A stretch of 33,847 nucleotides of DNA. It comes from Bacteroidota bacterium (lineage in GTDB: Bacteria > Bacteroidota > Bacteroidia > Chitinophagales > Chitinophagaceae). The translations under genes and the position numbers were made by a program. The DNA lies in NCBI GenBank assembly GCA_013285855.1, contig JABDGW010000032.1:1-33847 (forward strand). The letters run 5' to 3'. Numbering within the stretch: position 1 is the first letter of the stretch; each line of letters starts with the position of its first letter. Below the pieces are notes generated by a model that did no database searches, had not been told where the DNA came from, and was given only the letters and a program-made list of their open reading frames with translations. Below, piece by piece: positions 6,401-14,670 of this stretch.

Positions 6401-6709
6401 ATGAAAGCTGTTACAGTGAATGCAGGACATACATCAGAAGAGTTTGAAACAGATTTATTGGATGTACTAACCACTTCATTTAACCTGATTGTCTGGAACG
6501 ATGATGTGAACAGTTTTGAATGGGTGATTGAAACACTCGTTAATATTTGTGGCCATACGGTAGAACAGGCAGAGCAATGTGCTTTCATTATACATTTTAA
6601 CGGCAAGTATGCTGTAAAACAGGGCGATTACGAAACACTTAAACCTATGCGTGAAGCAATTACAGATCGTGGTATAAACGCAACCATTGAAGAAATGGTT
6701 CAGCATTGA
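6401..6709 (+). CDS. clpS: ClpS adaptor of the Clp protease
   Basis: A 102-residue cytosolic adaptor that recognises N-degrons (N-terminal Leu, Phe, Tyr, Trp) and passes the protein to ClpA- or ClpC-type unfoldases for ClpP degradation. The signature segment NLIVWNDDVNSFEWVIETL holds the asparagine and double aspartate of the residue-binding pocket, and the second half (VEQAEQCAFIIHFNGKYAV) fits the alpha/beta fold. The first 26 residues are the variable tail. The next gene is aat, which attaches Leu or Phe to proteins and so creates the degrons ClpS reads. This neighbourhood strongly supports a working N-degron pathway. It has its own predicted promoter. Confidence 0.95.
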   Translation: MKAVTVNAGHTSEEFETDLLDVLTTSFNLIVWNDDVNSFEWVIETLVNICGHTVEQAEQCAFIIHFNGKYAVKQGDYETLKPMREAITDRGINATIEEMVQH

Positions 6710-6737
6710 TTTTAGAAAAACCTTACTTCTCTCCTTC

Positions 6738-7382
6738 ATGTCTTTTTCAATTCTTGACGATAAATTATGGTTTCCACCCGCTGGAAATACTACAAAAGAC
6801 GGCTTGCTTGCTATTGGCGGAGATTTAAGTAAAGAGAGATTATTACTTGCATACAGAAAAGGAATTTTCCCCTGGTTTGAAGATGAACTACCGCTTTGGT
6901 GGTGCCCTGATCCGCGTTTTGTTTTATTTCCGCATGAATTACAGGTAAGCAAAAGCATGCAACAGGTTTTGCGCAGTAATAAATTTCAATTCAAAATAAA
7001 TAGTTCTTTTAGTAATGTTATTCATAATTGCAAAACGATAATACGCCACCAGCAAGGCACATGGATTACAGACGCCGTTGAACAGGCATATATTCATTTG
7101 TATAACCACGGTTATGCTCATTGCGCAGAGGCTTGGCTTGACAATGAGCTTGTGGGTGGTTTATACGGAGTAAAGCTTGGAAAAGTTTTTTTTGGCGAAA
7201 GTATGTTTAGCCTGGTTTCAAATGCAAGCAAATTCGCATTTATAAGCTATGTTCGCGAATTAATGAAAGAAAATATTCAACTGATAGATTGCCAGCTTTA
7301 TACAAGCCATTTGGAAAGCCTTGGTGCATGCATGATAAACCGCAGTAATTTTTTGGATTTGCTTAAAACTTATATTCCTTAA
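6738..7382 (+). CDS. aat: Leucyl/phenylalanyl-tRNA-protein transferase Aat
   Basis: Transfers Leu or Phe from aminoacyl-tRNA to the N-terminus of proteins that begin with Arg or Lys, marking them for ClpS/ClpP. Recognisable segments are WFPPAGNTTKDGLLAIGGDL near the start, YRKGIFPWFEDELPLWWCPD, GTWITDAVEQAYIHLYNHG, and VGGLYGVKLGKVFFGESMFS. From the ATG at 6738 the protein is 214 residues, a usual length. A start at 6687 would overlap clpS and add 17 residues that are not family-like, so it is rejected. It lies 28 bases after clpS in the same direction, very probably one transcript. Confidence 0.95.
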   Translation: MSFSILDDKLWFPPAGNTTKDGLLAIGGDLSKERLLLAYRKGIFPWFEDELPLWWCPDPRFVLFPHELQVSKSMQQVLRSNKFQFKINSSFSNVIHNCKTIIRHQQGTWITDAVEQAYIHLYNHGYAHCAEAWLDNELVGGLYGVKLGKVFFGESMFSLVSNASKFAFISYVRELMKENIQLIDCQLYTSHLESLGACMINRSNFLDLLKTYIP

Positions 7383-7431
7383 ATTGGAGTGTTTATGCAA
7401 TAAGATTATTTTTTAACCGCTTACTTTAAGT

Positions 7432-9273
7432 GTGAAATATTTTCTAAGATCCTCAACAACAATTTTACTGCTGCTGTTTTTTTTATATGCTGATTGCCAG
7501 CAAAAAGATTCTGCCCAAGCTGCTTCTAAAACAAATGTTTTTCATTATGCCATGCGTTTTCTTAAACGCAATACTTCAGATACAATAAATCAGCAAGGTT
7601 TATTAACAACAAAAAGCGAAACTGCCTTCAAACCTTATGAAGGGAAAATTATCAGGCATATAATCATCAATCAATATAAATTTGAAAGAACATTTACTGA
7701 TACTGCAAACCGGATAAATTATTTTGGAACCAGGCTTTTAAACTCACTGCATAATACAACAAAGGAATGGGCAATTCGCCAGGATCTTTTTATAAAAGTA
7801 AACACACCTGTTTCAGCTTACCTGCTTGCAGATAATGAACGTTACCTGCGTTCTCTTGATTATATCCAGGATGCACGTATTATAATTCAACCTAAAACTG
7901 GTTCGCCAGATTCTGTTGATGTTTATGTAATAACAAAAGATATATTTAGTATTAATGTGGTTTTAAACCAGGCAAGTACTGGTAAATTTAAAGCAAGAGT
8001 AGAAGATGTAAACCTGTTTGGTGCTGCGCAAAGCCTGCAGGCTACTGTTTTAGTGGAGAAAAACAGGAATCCGGCATCCGGCGTTGGCCTTATGTACACA
8101 AAATTTAATGTAGCACATAGTTTTATAGATGCATCAGTTAGTTATTCTAACATCAGTGCTGATCTGCGCGATGGAACAAATGACCAACATGCTCTTGCTT
8201 TTTCCTTACAGCGAAATCTTGTTTCACTATACTCACATTTTGCCGGCGGCTTAATATTAGGTGATTTTGAAACATTCAATAATTACGGTAAACCTGCCGA
8301 TAATTTTTATGATTACCATTATAGTTTGTTTGATACATGGGTTGGTTATAATCTTGATGTAAAAAAGTACCTTATTAACAAAACTTATGTTGACAGAAAA
8401 TTTGTAAGTCTTCGTTATTTCAATTCAAATTTTATTAGAACGCCTCACCAGGTTGCTGATAAGCTTATTTTCCGGTTTAACGATAGGGAGGCAGTGCTTG
8501 GTCAGGTAACTTTTTTTAAGCAGGAATTTTATAAAACAAATTATCTCTATGGCTTTGGTAATACTGAAGATATTCCTCATGGATATAATGTAGCAGTAAC
8601 AGGTGGCTGGTACAAACAATCGTATCTTTCCCGTCCTTATATTGGTGTGGATGTCAACCGGTATCTTATTTATAATAAGGGAGATATTGTACAGTATTTT
8701 TTGCGCGCAGGAAGCTTTTTTAATCACTGGCAATTCCAGGATGCAGGTATATTGGCTGGCGCTGCCGGTTTTAGCAGGCCCTTTGAATTTAAAAATTTAA
8801 AAATCAGGCAATACATGAGGTTTTCGTATGCGCGACTTTTTAACCGTATGGGGCTTGAACCGTTAGGCATAAATAATACTTTTGGAATCAGGTATTTTAC
8901 AGCAGATTCTGTACAGGGAGATCAGCGCATAAGCCTGCGCTCAGAAACAATAAGCTTTATAAATTATAAAGTTTTTGGGTTTAAATTTTCTCCTTTTGTT
9001 TTTGCGGATATTGCTGCACTTACACCTGAAAAAAATGTAACAAATCAACCAACATGGTATTACGGATTAGGTGGTGGCTTAAGAACAAGAAATGAAAATC
9101 TTGTATTTAGAACAGCTGAGTTACGGTTTGAATATTTTCCGCGTACTGCTTATGGTATGAAGCAGTTTATGGGAAGGTTAACTGTTAATATTCAGTTTCG
9201 GTATAATACTAATTATGTGCGCGAGCCCGATATTATTCAGTTTAATAATGATGATGCGAATAATATTTTTTAA
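7432..9273 (+). CDS. BamA/TamA-like outer-membrane beta-barrel protein
   Basis: A 613-residue protein with a signal peptide (hydrophobic core about residues 9-19, then ADCQQKD). The N-terminal part (about 50-175) looks like POTRA-type material: YEGKIIRHIIINQYKFERTF, a conserved LLADNERYLRSLDYIQDARI, and SVDVYVITKDIF. The rest is dense in alternating aromatic strands ending with TVNIQFRYNTNYVREP, as expected of a beta-barrel. It is therefore probably an outer-membrane protein of the BamA/TamA superfamily, involved in inserting or exporting proteins or lipids; the substrate is not deducible. The start codon is GTG at 7432; a stop at 7414 leaves no better upstream choice. It follows aat after 49 bases and ends at a strong terminator. 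It seems too short and too POTRA-poor to be the main BamA. Confidence 0.75.
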   Translation: MKYFLRSSTTILLLLFFLYADCQQKDSAQAASKTNVFHYAMRFLKRNTSDTINQQGLLTTKSETAFKPYEGKIIRHIIINQYKFERTFTDTANRINYFGTRLLNSLHNTTKEWAIRQDLFIKVNTPVSAYLLADNERYLRSLDYIQDARIIIQPKTGSPDSVDVYVITKDIFSINVVLNQASTGKFKARVEDVNLFGAAQSLQATVLVEKNRNPASGVGLMYTKFNVAHSFIDASVSYSNISADLRDGTNDQHALAFSLQRNLVSLYSHFAGGLILGDFETFNNYGKPADNFYDYHYSLFDTWVGYNLDVKKYLINKTYVDRKFVSLRYFNSNFIRTPHQVADKLIFRFNDREAVLGQVTFFKQEFYKTNYLYGFGNTEDIPHGYNVAVTGGWYKQSYLSRPYIGVDVNRYLIYNKGDIVQYFLRAGSFFNHWQFQDAGILAGAAGFSRPFEFKNLKIRQYMRFSYARLFNRMGLEPLGINNTFGIRYFTADSVQGDQRISLRSETISFINYKVFGFKFSPFVFADIAALTPEKNVTNQPTWYYGLGGGLRTRNENLVFRTAELRFEYFPRTAYGMKQFMGRLTVNIQFRYNTNYVREPDIIQFNNDDANNIF

Positions 9274-9292
9274 TACAGAGCTTATTAAGCAT

Positions 9293-9325
9293 AAAAAAAA
9301 TCCCGCGTGTTTGCGGGATTTTTTT
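9293..9325. terminator. Bidirectional terminator between convergent genes
   Basis: Stem TCCCGC (9301-9306)/GCGGGA (9313-9318) with a 6-base loop is flanked by eight A on the left and seven T on the right. It can therefore terminate both the barrel gene from the left and rpsA from the right. Confidence 0.9.
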
Positions 9326-9340
9326 ATTTATTGAAAGAAT

Positions 9341-11332
9341 TTATTTTTCTTCTTCTTTCTTTAGTTTTTCTTTTATTTCAGCCAAAGCGCTTAGATCACC
9401 AAGTGTTGCTTTTTCAACTTTACTCTGAATGGTCTTAACTGTTTTGCGTGCTTTGTCAGATTCTGCTTTAGCTTCTTTTTTAGCAGATTCCTGTTCCTGT
9501 ACCTTTGCCTGCTCCCATATTTTAGTATGGCTAACAAGAATGCGCTTCTCATTACGGTCAAATTCAATTACCATGAATTGCGTAGTTTCATCTGCCACCA
9601 AACTTTTACCATCTTCTTTAATCAAATGGCGGTTAGGTGCAAAACCTTCTAAGCCGTAAGGTAACTGAACAATTGCGCCGCGGTCATCTTTCCTGGTAAC
9701 AGTTCCTTCATGTACACTTCCAACAGCAAATGTATCCTGCAATGCTGTCCATGGGTCTTCTTCCAGTTGTTTATGACCAAGCTGAAGTTTGCGATTTTCT
9801 TTATCAATTGACATGATGAGCACATCAATTTCTTCACCTGTTCTTGTATATTCACCAGGATGGTTAAAACGTTTTAGCCAACTTAAATCGCTGATGTGGA
9901 TCATACCGCCAATACCTGGTTCAAGCTCTACAAATACACCATAAGGCGTAATATTTTTTACGGTTCCCTTGTGTTTACTGCCTTCAGGATATTTAGTTTC
10001 AATATTATTCCATGGATCTTCAGTAAGTTGTTTGATCGAAAGACTCATTTTACGTGCGTCTTTATCCAGTGTTACAACTTTTGCTTCATGCTCATCACCA
10101 AGCTTAAAGAATTCTTTTGCATTGATAGGTGTATTTGCCCATGTTATTTCACTTACGTGTACTAAGCCTTCAACGCCGGGAAGAATTTCAAGGAAAGCGC
10201 CATAATCTTCAATGTTTACCACTTTACCTTTAACAGTTGCACCTTCATGTATAAATTCAGGTAATACATCCCATGGATGAGGTGTAAGCTGTTTTAATCC
10301 AAGGCTTATGCGTTTTTTATCATCATCAAAATCGAGTACAACAACCTGAAGTTTCTGATCCAGTTTCACTACTTCACTCGGGTGAGAAATGCGGCCCCAT
10401 GAAATATCTGTGATATATAACAAGCCATCAAGCCCGCCAAGATCCATAAACGCACCAAAATCTGTAATATTCTTTACTGTGCCTTCCAACACCTGGCCTT
10501 TTTCAAGCTTGCTGATTATTTCTGCACGCTGTGCCTCAATATCGCTTTCAATTAATGCCTTGTGAGATACAACAGCATTCTTTATAGCTTCATTAATTTT
10601 TACAACTTTAAATTCCATTGTTTTGCCTACAAACTGATCGTAATCAGTTACAGGCTTCACATCAATTTGTGAACCTGGCAAAAATGTTTCCAGTCCAAAT
10701 ACATCTACAATTAAGCCACCCTTTGTTTTACTGGTAACATAACCGGTAACCACCTCTCCTGTTTTGTGTACTTCAACAATTCTTTCCCATGCGCGAAATA
10801 CACGTGCCTGTTTGCGGCTGAGATGAAGGTTGCCATCACGGTCTTCTTTTTCAACCACCATCACTTCAACTGTATCACCAATTTTAAGACTAGGATTATC
10901 TCGAAATTCATTGGATGAAACAAGGCCATCGCTTTTAAAACCGATATTAACTACAACATCAGTTTTTGTTAATGCCACCACATTGCCATTTACAATTTCT
11001 CCATCTTCAATTGTTACGAAAGTGTTTTCATACACTTTATCATACTTCAATTTTTCATCGGAAGTGTAATGAGTAACATTACGCTTGTCAACGCTCCAGT
11101 CAAAATCATCGTGGGCTGCAAGCTTTTCTTCCACAGGTTGCGGAAGAGATTCGGTAACTGAATTTTCAATGATGGGCTGCGGTGTTGATTCAGAAGAATT
11201 ATTATCTTCTGCTGCAGGTGCATTTGTTGTCGCTGTAGCTGCTTCTGCTTGTTCAGCATTTGCAGGCTCCTGTACATCAGCGTTTGTGCCTGCTTCTTCG
11301 CCAGGCGTGTTAACAATATTATTTTCACTCAT
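9341..11332 (-). CDS. rpsA: 30S ribosomal protein S1
   Basis: RNA-binding ribosomal protein that helps mRNAs dock on the 30S subunit, important in Bacteroidota, which rarely use Shine-Dalgarno pairing. Six S1 (OB-fold) repeats are visible, beginning near residues 105, 188, 275, 362, 448 and 533. Repeats 3-5 are the most canonical (for example EGTVKNITDFGAFMDLGGLD and KGTVKNITPYGVFVELEPGI). The first 95 or so residues are an acidic, alanine/glutamate/proline-rich extension of low complexity, and the tail is a charged helix (KAESDKARKTVKTIQ). At 663 residues it is longer than the E. coli protein because of that extension. A -7 box lies 32 bases upstream. It ends at a terminator shared with the convergent barrel gene. 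Confidence 0.95.
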   Translation of the reverse strand: MSENNIVNTPGEEAGTNADVQEPANAEQAEAATATTNAPAAEDNNSSESTPQPIIENSVTESLPQPVEEKLAAHDDFDWSVDKRNVTHYTSDEKLKYDKVYENTFVTIEDGEIVNGNVVALTKTDVVVNIGFKSDGLVSSNEFRDNPSLKIGDTVEVMVVEKEDRDGNLHLSRKQARVFRAWERIVEVHKTGEVVTGYVTSKTKGGLIVDVFGLETFLPGSQIDVKPVTDYDQFVGKTMEFKVVKINEAIKNAVVSHKALIESDIEAQRAEIISKLEKGQVLEGTVKNITDFGAFMDLGGLDGLLYITDISWGRISHPSEVVKLDQKLQVVVLDFDDDKKRISLGLKQLTPHPWDVLPEFIHEGATVKGKVVNIEDYGAFLEILPGVEGLVHVSEITWANTPINAKEFFKLGDEHEAKVVTLDKDARKMSLSIKQLTEDPWNNIETKYPEGSKHKGTVKNITPYGVFVELEPGIGGMIHISDLSWLKRFNHPGEYTRTGEEIDVLIMSIDKENRKLQLGHKQLEEDPWTALQDTFAVGSVHEGTVTRKDDRGAIVQLPYGLEGFAPNRHLIKEDGKSLVADETTQFMVIEFDRNEKRILVSHTKIWEQAKVQEQESAKKEAKAESDKARKTVKTIQSKVEKATLGDLSALAEIKEKLKKEEEK

Positions 11333-11364
11333 GATAAAATTCCCGTTGTTTTATTTCGGGGCGG

Positions 11365-11372
11365 CAAAGTTA
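11365..11372 (-). promoter_or_regulatory. -7 promoter box of rpsA
   Basis: TAACTTTG on the minus strand matches TAnnTTTG exactly and is followed by CCGCCCC. It predicts a leader of about 25 bases. Within that leader CCCG (11357-11360) and CGGG (11342-11345) could form a weak 4-bp hairpin just before the start. Confidence 0.5.
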
Positions 11373-11415
11373 AGAAAAAAACTTGTAAAATTTAAAGTTT
11401 TAAGAAGGAAAAAGC

Positions 11416-11844
11416 TTAAGAATGAATGTAATTGTGCAGATGTTCTATGGTTTCTTTTTGTGTAAGAATAGTTTCGGTAACAACGTCATTAATAGAAATA
11501 ATGCCTGAAAGTTTATCCTGCTCAATTACAGGCAGGTAACGGAGATTTTGTTTAGACATAAGCTCCATACAATGTTCTATGCTGTCATTTTTTGTAATTG
11601 AAGGATAGTCTGAAGTCATAATCTCCCCTACTGTAGTTTCATTTGAAGACCGGCCTTTCAATATTACTTTACGCGAATAATCACGTTCTGTCATTAAGCC
11701 GACAAATCGTTGATTTTGAACTATAGCAACTGAACCGATATTTTTATCAGCCATTAATTTTAGTGCTTCAATTACTGTGAGCTCTGATTGAACAGTTTCT
11801 ACATGGTTTCCTTTTCGTTTCAATATGTCAGCAACCTTTCGCAT
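11416..11844 (-). CDS. CBS-domain protein
   Basis: A 142-residue protein made of two CBS motifs and little else. The first has VIEALKLMADKNIGSVAIVQ and VGLMTERDYSRKVIL; the second has IEHCMELMSKQNLRYLPVIE and LSGIISINDVVTETI. CBS pairs bind adenine nucleotides and act as energy or ligand sensors. Stand-alone versions usually regulate a partner by direct contact, but nothing here names the partner. The G-L-M-T-E-R-D-Y motif after the first domain is typical of small IMP-dehydrogenase-like CBS proteins, without the catalytic barrel. It is cytosolic with no membrane segment, between rpsA and a secreted protein and on their strand. Confidence 0.9.
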   Translation of the reverse strand: MRKVADILKRKGNHVETVQSELTVIEALKLMADKNIGSVAIVQNQRFVGLMTERDYSRKVILKGRSSNETTVGEIMTSDYPSITKNDSIEHCMELMSKQNLRYLPVIEQDKLSGIISINDVVTETILTQKETIEHLHNYIHS

Positions 11845-11895
11845 ACGATAAAAATACAGAAATTATTTATAATTCTTTACAGAATCATATTAGTT

Positions 11896-12621
11896 TTACT
11901 GGCCCGGCTTATTAATTTCATCAATCATATTTGTAACGTAAGTTTCATTAAAATTGCCGCTATTGTTTTTTATATAGGCTTCGGCTTTATCAACATCACT
12001 GCCATTAAGTGCTTTTGGAAAACTTTTCTTTTTAAGTTCTGCCGGTTGCAAAACCCCATTAGTATAAATGAAATAAGAAACCTTAGTTACAAATTTTGAT
12101 GATTGTTCATTATTAACTACCTGGTTAATTTCGCTATAGGCTGGTTTTTGTAAAGTTATCTGCGAAAGTTTCAGAAGGGAATATTTGTTATTAAACACAA
12201 GCACTTCAAAAAATTGTCCTGTATAATCCTTGCTAAAAAAATCTGCAGGCATAAACAAATGTGGCTTGTCAGAATTTAGTGTGAAAGAAGAAACCTGGTT
12301 AAGGTCAATTTTCATCGTTGCGCCTGTATCATTTTTTTTATAATACAGGCTGTTATCAAATTCATCAAACATAAATAAAAGCTGGCTGCTGAATACTTTA
12401 CTATCCTTAGTTGTTACTGACCCGGGCATCCAGTTTGGTGAAAAAAAAGGAGAACCTTCTATGTTATTTGATTTATAAGTGGGAATTACACTATACCCGT
12501 TAGCATTACCTCCGCTATAACTACTCATTAGTTTAAAATCATCACCAATAGAAGCAGTTGATGTTTGTGAAAAAGATTGGCAGCAAATCAAAAAGCATAA
12601 ATTCAAAAAAAATATTTTCAT
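11896..12621 (-). CDS. Secreted hypothetical protein
   Basis: A 241-residue protein beginning with a clear signal peptide (MKIFFLNLCFLICCQSFSQ, likely cut after SFSQ). The mature part is polar and beta-rich, with DGSLYYKK-like strands (DNSLYYKKNDTGATMKID) and a central FEVLVFNNKYSLLKLSQITL that could be an edge strand. The end is a charged helix carrying VDKAEAYIKNN and NETYVTNMIDEIN. I do not recognise a family. Because it has no lipobox it is probably periplasmic or exported. It lies 25 bases downstream of yidC on the same strand and could share its transcript. No function is proposed. Confidence 0.7.
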   Translation of the reverse strand: MKIFFLNLCFLICCQSFSQTSTASIGDDFKLMSSYSGGNANGYSVIPTYKSNNIEGSPFFSPNWMPGSVTTKDSKVFSSQLLFMFDEFDNSLYYKKNDTGATMKIDLNQVSSFTLNSDKPHLFMPADFFSKDYTGQFFEVLVFNNKYSLLKLSQITLQKPAYSEINQVVNNEQSSKFVTKVSYFIYTNGVLQPAELKKKSFPKALNGSDVDKAEAYIKNNSGNFNETYVTNMIDEINKPGQ

Positions 12622-12646
12622 TTTAATTTTTTATGTAATAAAGTTA

Positions 12647-14503
12647 TTATTTTTTATTCTTTGGGGTTTGCTGTTTCAATTGCTGAACCTTTTTTTGTGT
12701 CTCCACCATTTTTTCATATTGTTCCTGCCACTTGCTTTTAGTTTTTACTTTAGGCGCTTTTCTGCGTTCATGCATTTGAGCAAGAATTTTTTCGTGGTCA
12801 AGAATATAATTCTGAATGATGAATTGAATGCCTAAAGTAATAAGGTTGGATACTGTATAATACCACGTTAATGCCGATGGCAGTGAATTAAAAATAAGTA
12901 TCATGAATATAGGATAAATATAAGGCATGTATTTAAGCGCCGGGTTATTGGGGTCTTGCGGCGTCATGTTCATATTATAAATAGAAATAAGAAAGCTTGT
13001 ACTTACAGCAAGCAATGCAAACAAGCTTATGTGATCGCCAATTATAAATATTTTGCTGTGAAATTGCACAATAATATCATAAGTAGAAAGATCTTTTGAC
13101 CACAAAAAAGGCTGGCCTCTTAAACTTATGTTGGAATTAAAAAAACTATACAATGCAAAGAATATTGGTATCTGCAACAGCAGTGGTAAACACCCGCCTA
13201 AAGGGCTTACACCGGCTTCCCGAAATAACTTCATTTGTTCCATAGCAAAGCCTTGCTGATCTGTTCCGAATTTTTTACGCAATGTATCAAGCTCAGGTCT
13301 AAGCAGCTTCATTCTTGCGCCGCTTTTATAACTGCGGTAAACCAATGGAGAAGTTACCAACCTTATAAAAATTGTCAGTAGTGCAATTACCCAACCATAT
13401 ATTGAAATAAAGCCCGCGAAAAAATTAAATACCGGCATTACAATATATTTATTTATAGGCCGCACAAATGAATACATATCCCGGCCAAGATTTATGATCC
13501 CATCCATTTCCGGCGCAGCGTTTTGCAATGTTTTATAATCATTCGGGCCGTAATACAATTGCATTGGAATATTTACTGAAGATGCAGCAGGCACCTGCAT
13601 TTGCAACGTTGCATCAACCACACCAATTGATGTACTGCTGTCGGCTTTACGCGTCCAGAGTACTTTCCCATTATTGAAATTATTTTTTGCAATAAGTGTT
13701 GAATTAAAAAATTGCTGAACAGCGCTTACCCACTGTACGGGTTTCTCAAACGTGTGGTCAGTTTTTGAGGATATATAATCAAACTCATTGCCTTCAGAAA
13801 AGCAAACATTACTCATGCGCCGTTCATAGTCAACAGATTTTTCCACCTGCATTGGTTCTGATACAAAATGGAAATTCATTGTGTTATTTGTAAGCAAGCC
13901 GGCGGCACTATTCAGTTGAATATTCCAGTCAATCAAATAACTGTTGGGTTTTATTATGTATTGATGCGTAATACCGGCATTTGAAGAATCCTCTAAAGTA
14001 AACTGAATGGTTTGGCTGCCGTCAGCATTTTTCACCGGTTGCGATGCAGTAAAATTCATTTCTGTAGTGGAGGCAGCGTGGTTTGTACCGGTATTAATAT
14101 TATAGCCAATGCCATCACTATTACCTTCGCCCAATACTACCTTCCCTCCTGTTTGCGAGTTATAATTTTTAAGTTCAACAGATTTCACTCTTCCACCTTT
14201 GCTTGTAAAAGTTACTTTCATTAAGTTGTTTTCTGCTGTAATTAATTGCTCCGGCACATTCACAGCATTTCCAAAATTTCCTGCAGTATTTAATTTCGAT
14301 AGTGAATCATTATGTAAAGAATCCAGTTTTGCAGCCGCCTTTTGTTGAGGTGTAATTTTAGCCAGTGAATCAAGGTGCAGCGAATCCTGGATATGCTTCT
14401 GGTTCGCCATATAAGCACTTTGTTCTTTATTAGTATACCAGAAAAAAACAAAAAATAAAGTTGCCAGTAAAACAATCCCAACTATCGTATTCTTATCTCT
14501 CAT
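12647..14503 (-). CDS. yidC: Membrane protein insertase YidC
   Basis: Inserts proteins into the inner membrane, alone or with SecYEG. The 618-residue product has the Gram-negative layout: an N-terminal membrane helix (about residues 6-22, IVGIVLLATLFFVFFWYT), a large periplasmic beta domain (about 60-350), and the conserved C-terminal insertase domain (about 360-580). The last includes GWVIALLTIFIRLVTSPLVY, a cytosolic hairpin with MKLLRPELDTLRKKFG, and GVSPLGGCLPLLLQIPIFFA. The arginine in FIRLVTSPL is the conserved groove residue of the family. The tail is strongly basic (KAPKVKTKSKWQEQYEK), as expected for ribosome contact. An exact -7 box lies 16 bases upstream. Confidence 0.95.
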   Translation of the reverse strand: MRDKNTIVGIVLLATLFFVFFWYTNKEQSAYMANQKHIQDSLHLDSLAKITPQQKAAAKLDSLHNDSLSKLNTAGNFGNAVNVPEQLITAENNLMKVTFTSKGGRVKSVELKNYNSQTGGKVVLGEGNSDGIGYNINTGTNHAASTTEMNFTASQPVKNADGSQTIQFTLEDSSNAGITHQYIIKPNSYLIDWNIQLNSAAGLLTNNTMNFHFVSEPMQVEKSVDYERRMSNVCFSEGNEFDYISSKTDHTFEKPVQWVSAVQQFFNSTLIAKNNFNNGKVLWTRKADSSTSIGVVDATLQMQVPAASSVNIPMQLYYGPNDYKTLQNAAPEMDGIINLGRDMYSFVRPINKYIVMPVFNFFAGFISIYGWVIALLTIFIRLVTSPLVYRSYKSGARMKLLRPELDTLRKKFGTDQQGFAMEQMKLFREAGVSPLGGCLPLLLQIPIFFALYSFFNSNISLRGQPFLWSKDLSTYDIIVQFHSKIFIIGDHISLFALLAVSTSFLISIYNMNMTPQDPNNPALKYMPYIYPIFMILIFNSLPSALTWYYTVSNLITLGIQFIIQNYILDHEKILAQMHERRKAPKVKTKSKWQEQYEKMVETQKKVQQLKQQTPKNKK

Positions 14504-14519
14504 ATAAAAAAATGAGCGG

Positions 14520-14527
14520 CAAAGGTA
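14520..14527 (-). promoter_or_regulatory. -7 promoter box of yidC
   Basis: TACCTTTG on the minus strand matches TAnnTTTG and, like the rpsA box, is followed by CCGC. It predicts a leader of roughly ten bases. Confidence 0.5.
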
Positions 14528-14670
14528 ACTGATAGAAGAATTGTAAGTTTTTGAAATTTGAAAATGCTTTCACAATATGTATGACCGGATATTGGTATCT
14601 AAAAAAGCCAACATTATTAAAATGTTAAGGTGAAATATTGTACTGTTCAGCGTTATAAAAATCCGGAGAG

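Noticed and set aside
6687-6737. Upstream start for aat
   Set aside because: It would overlap clpS and add residues before the conserved start; the ATG at 6738 is better.
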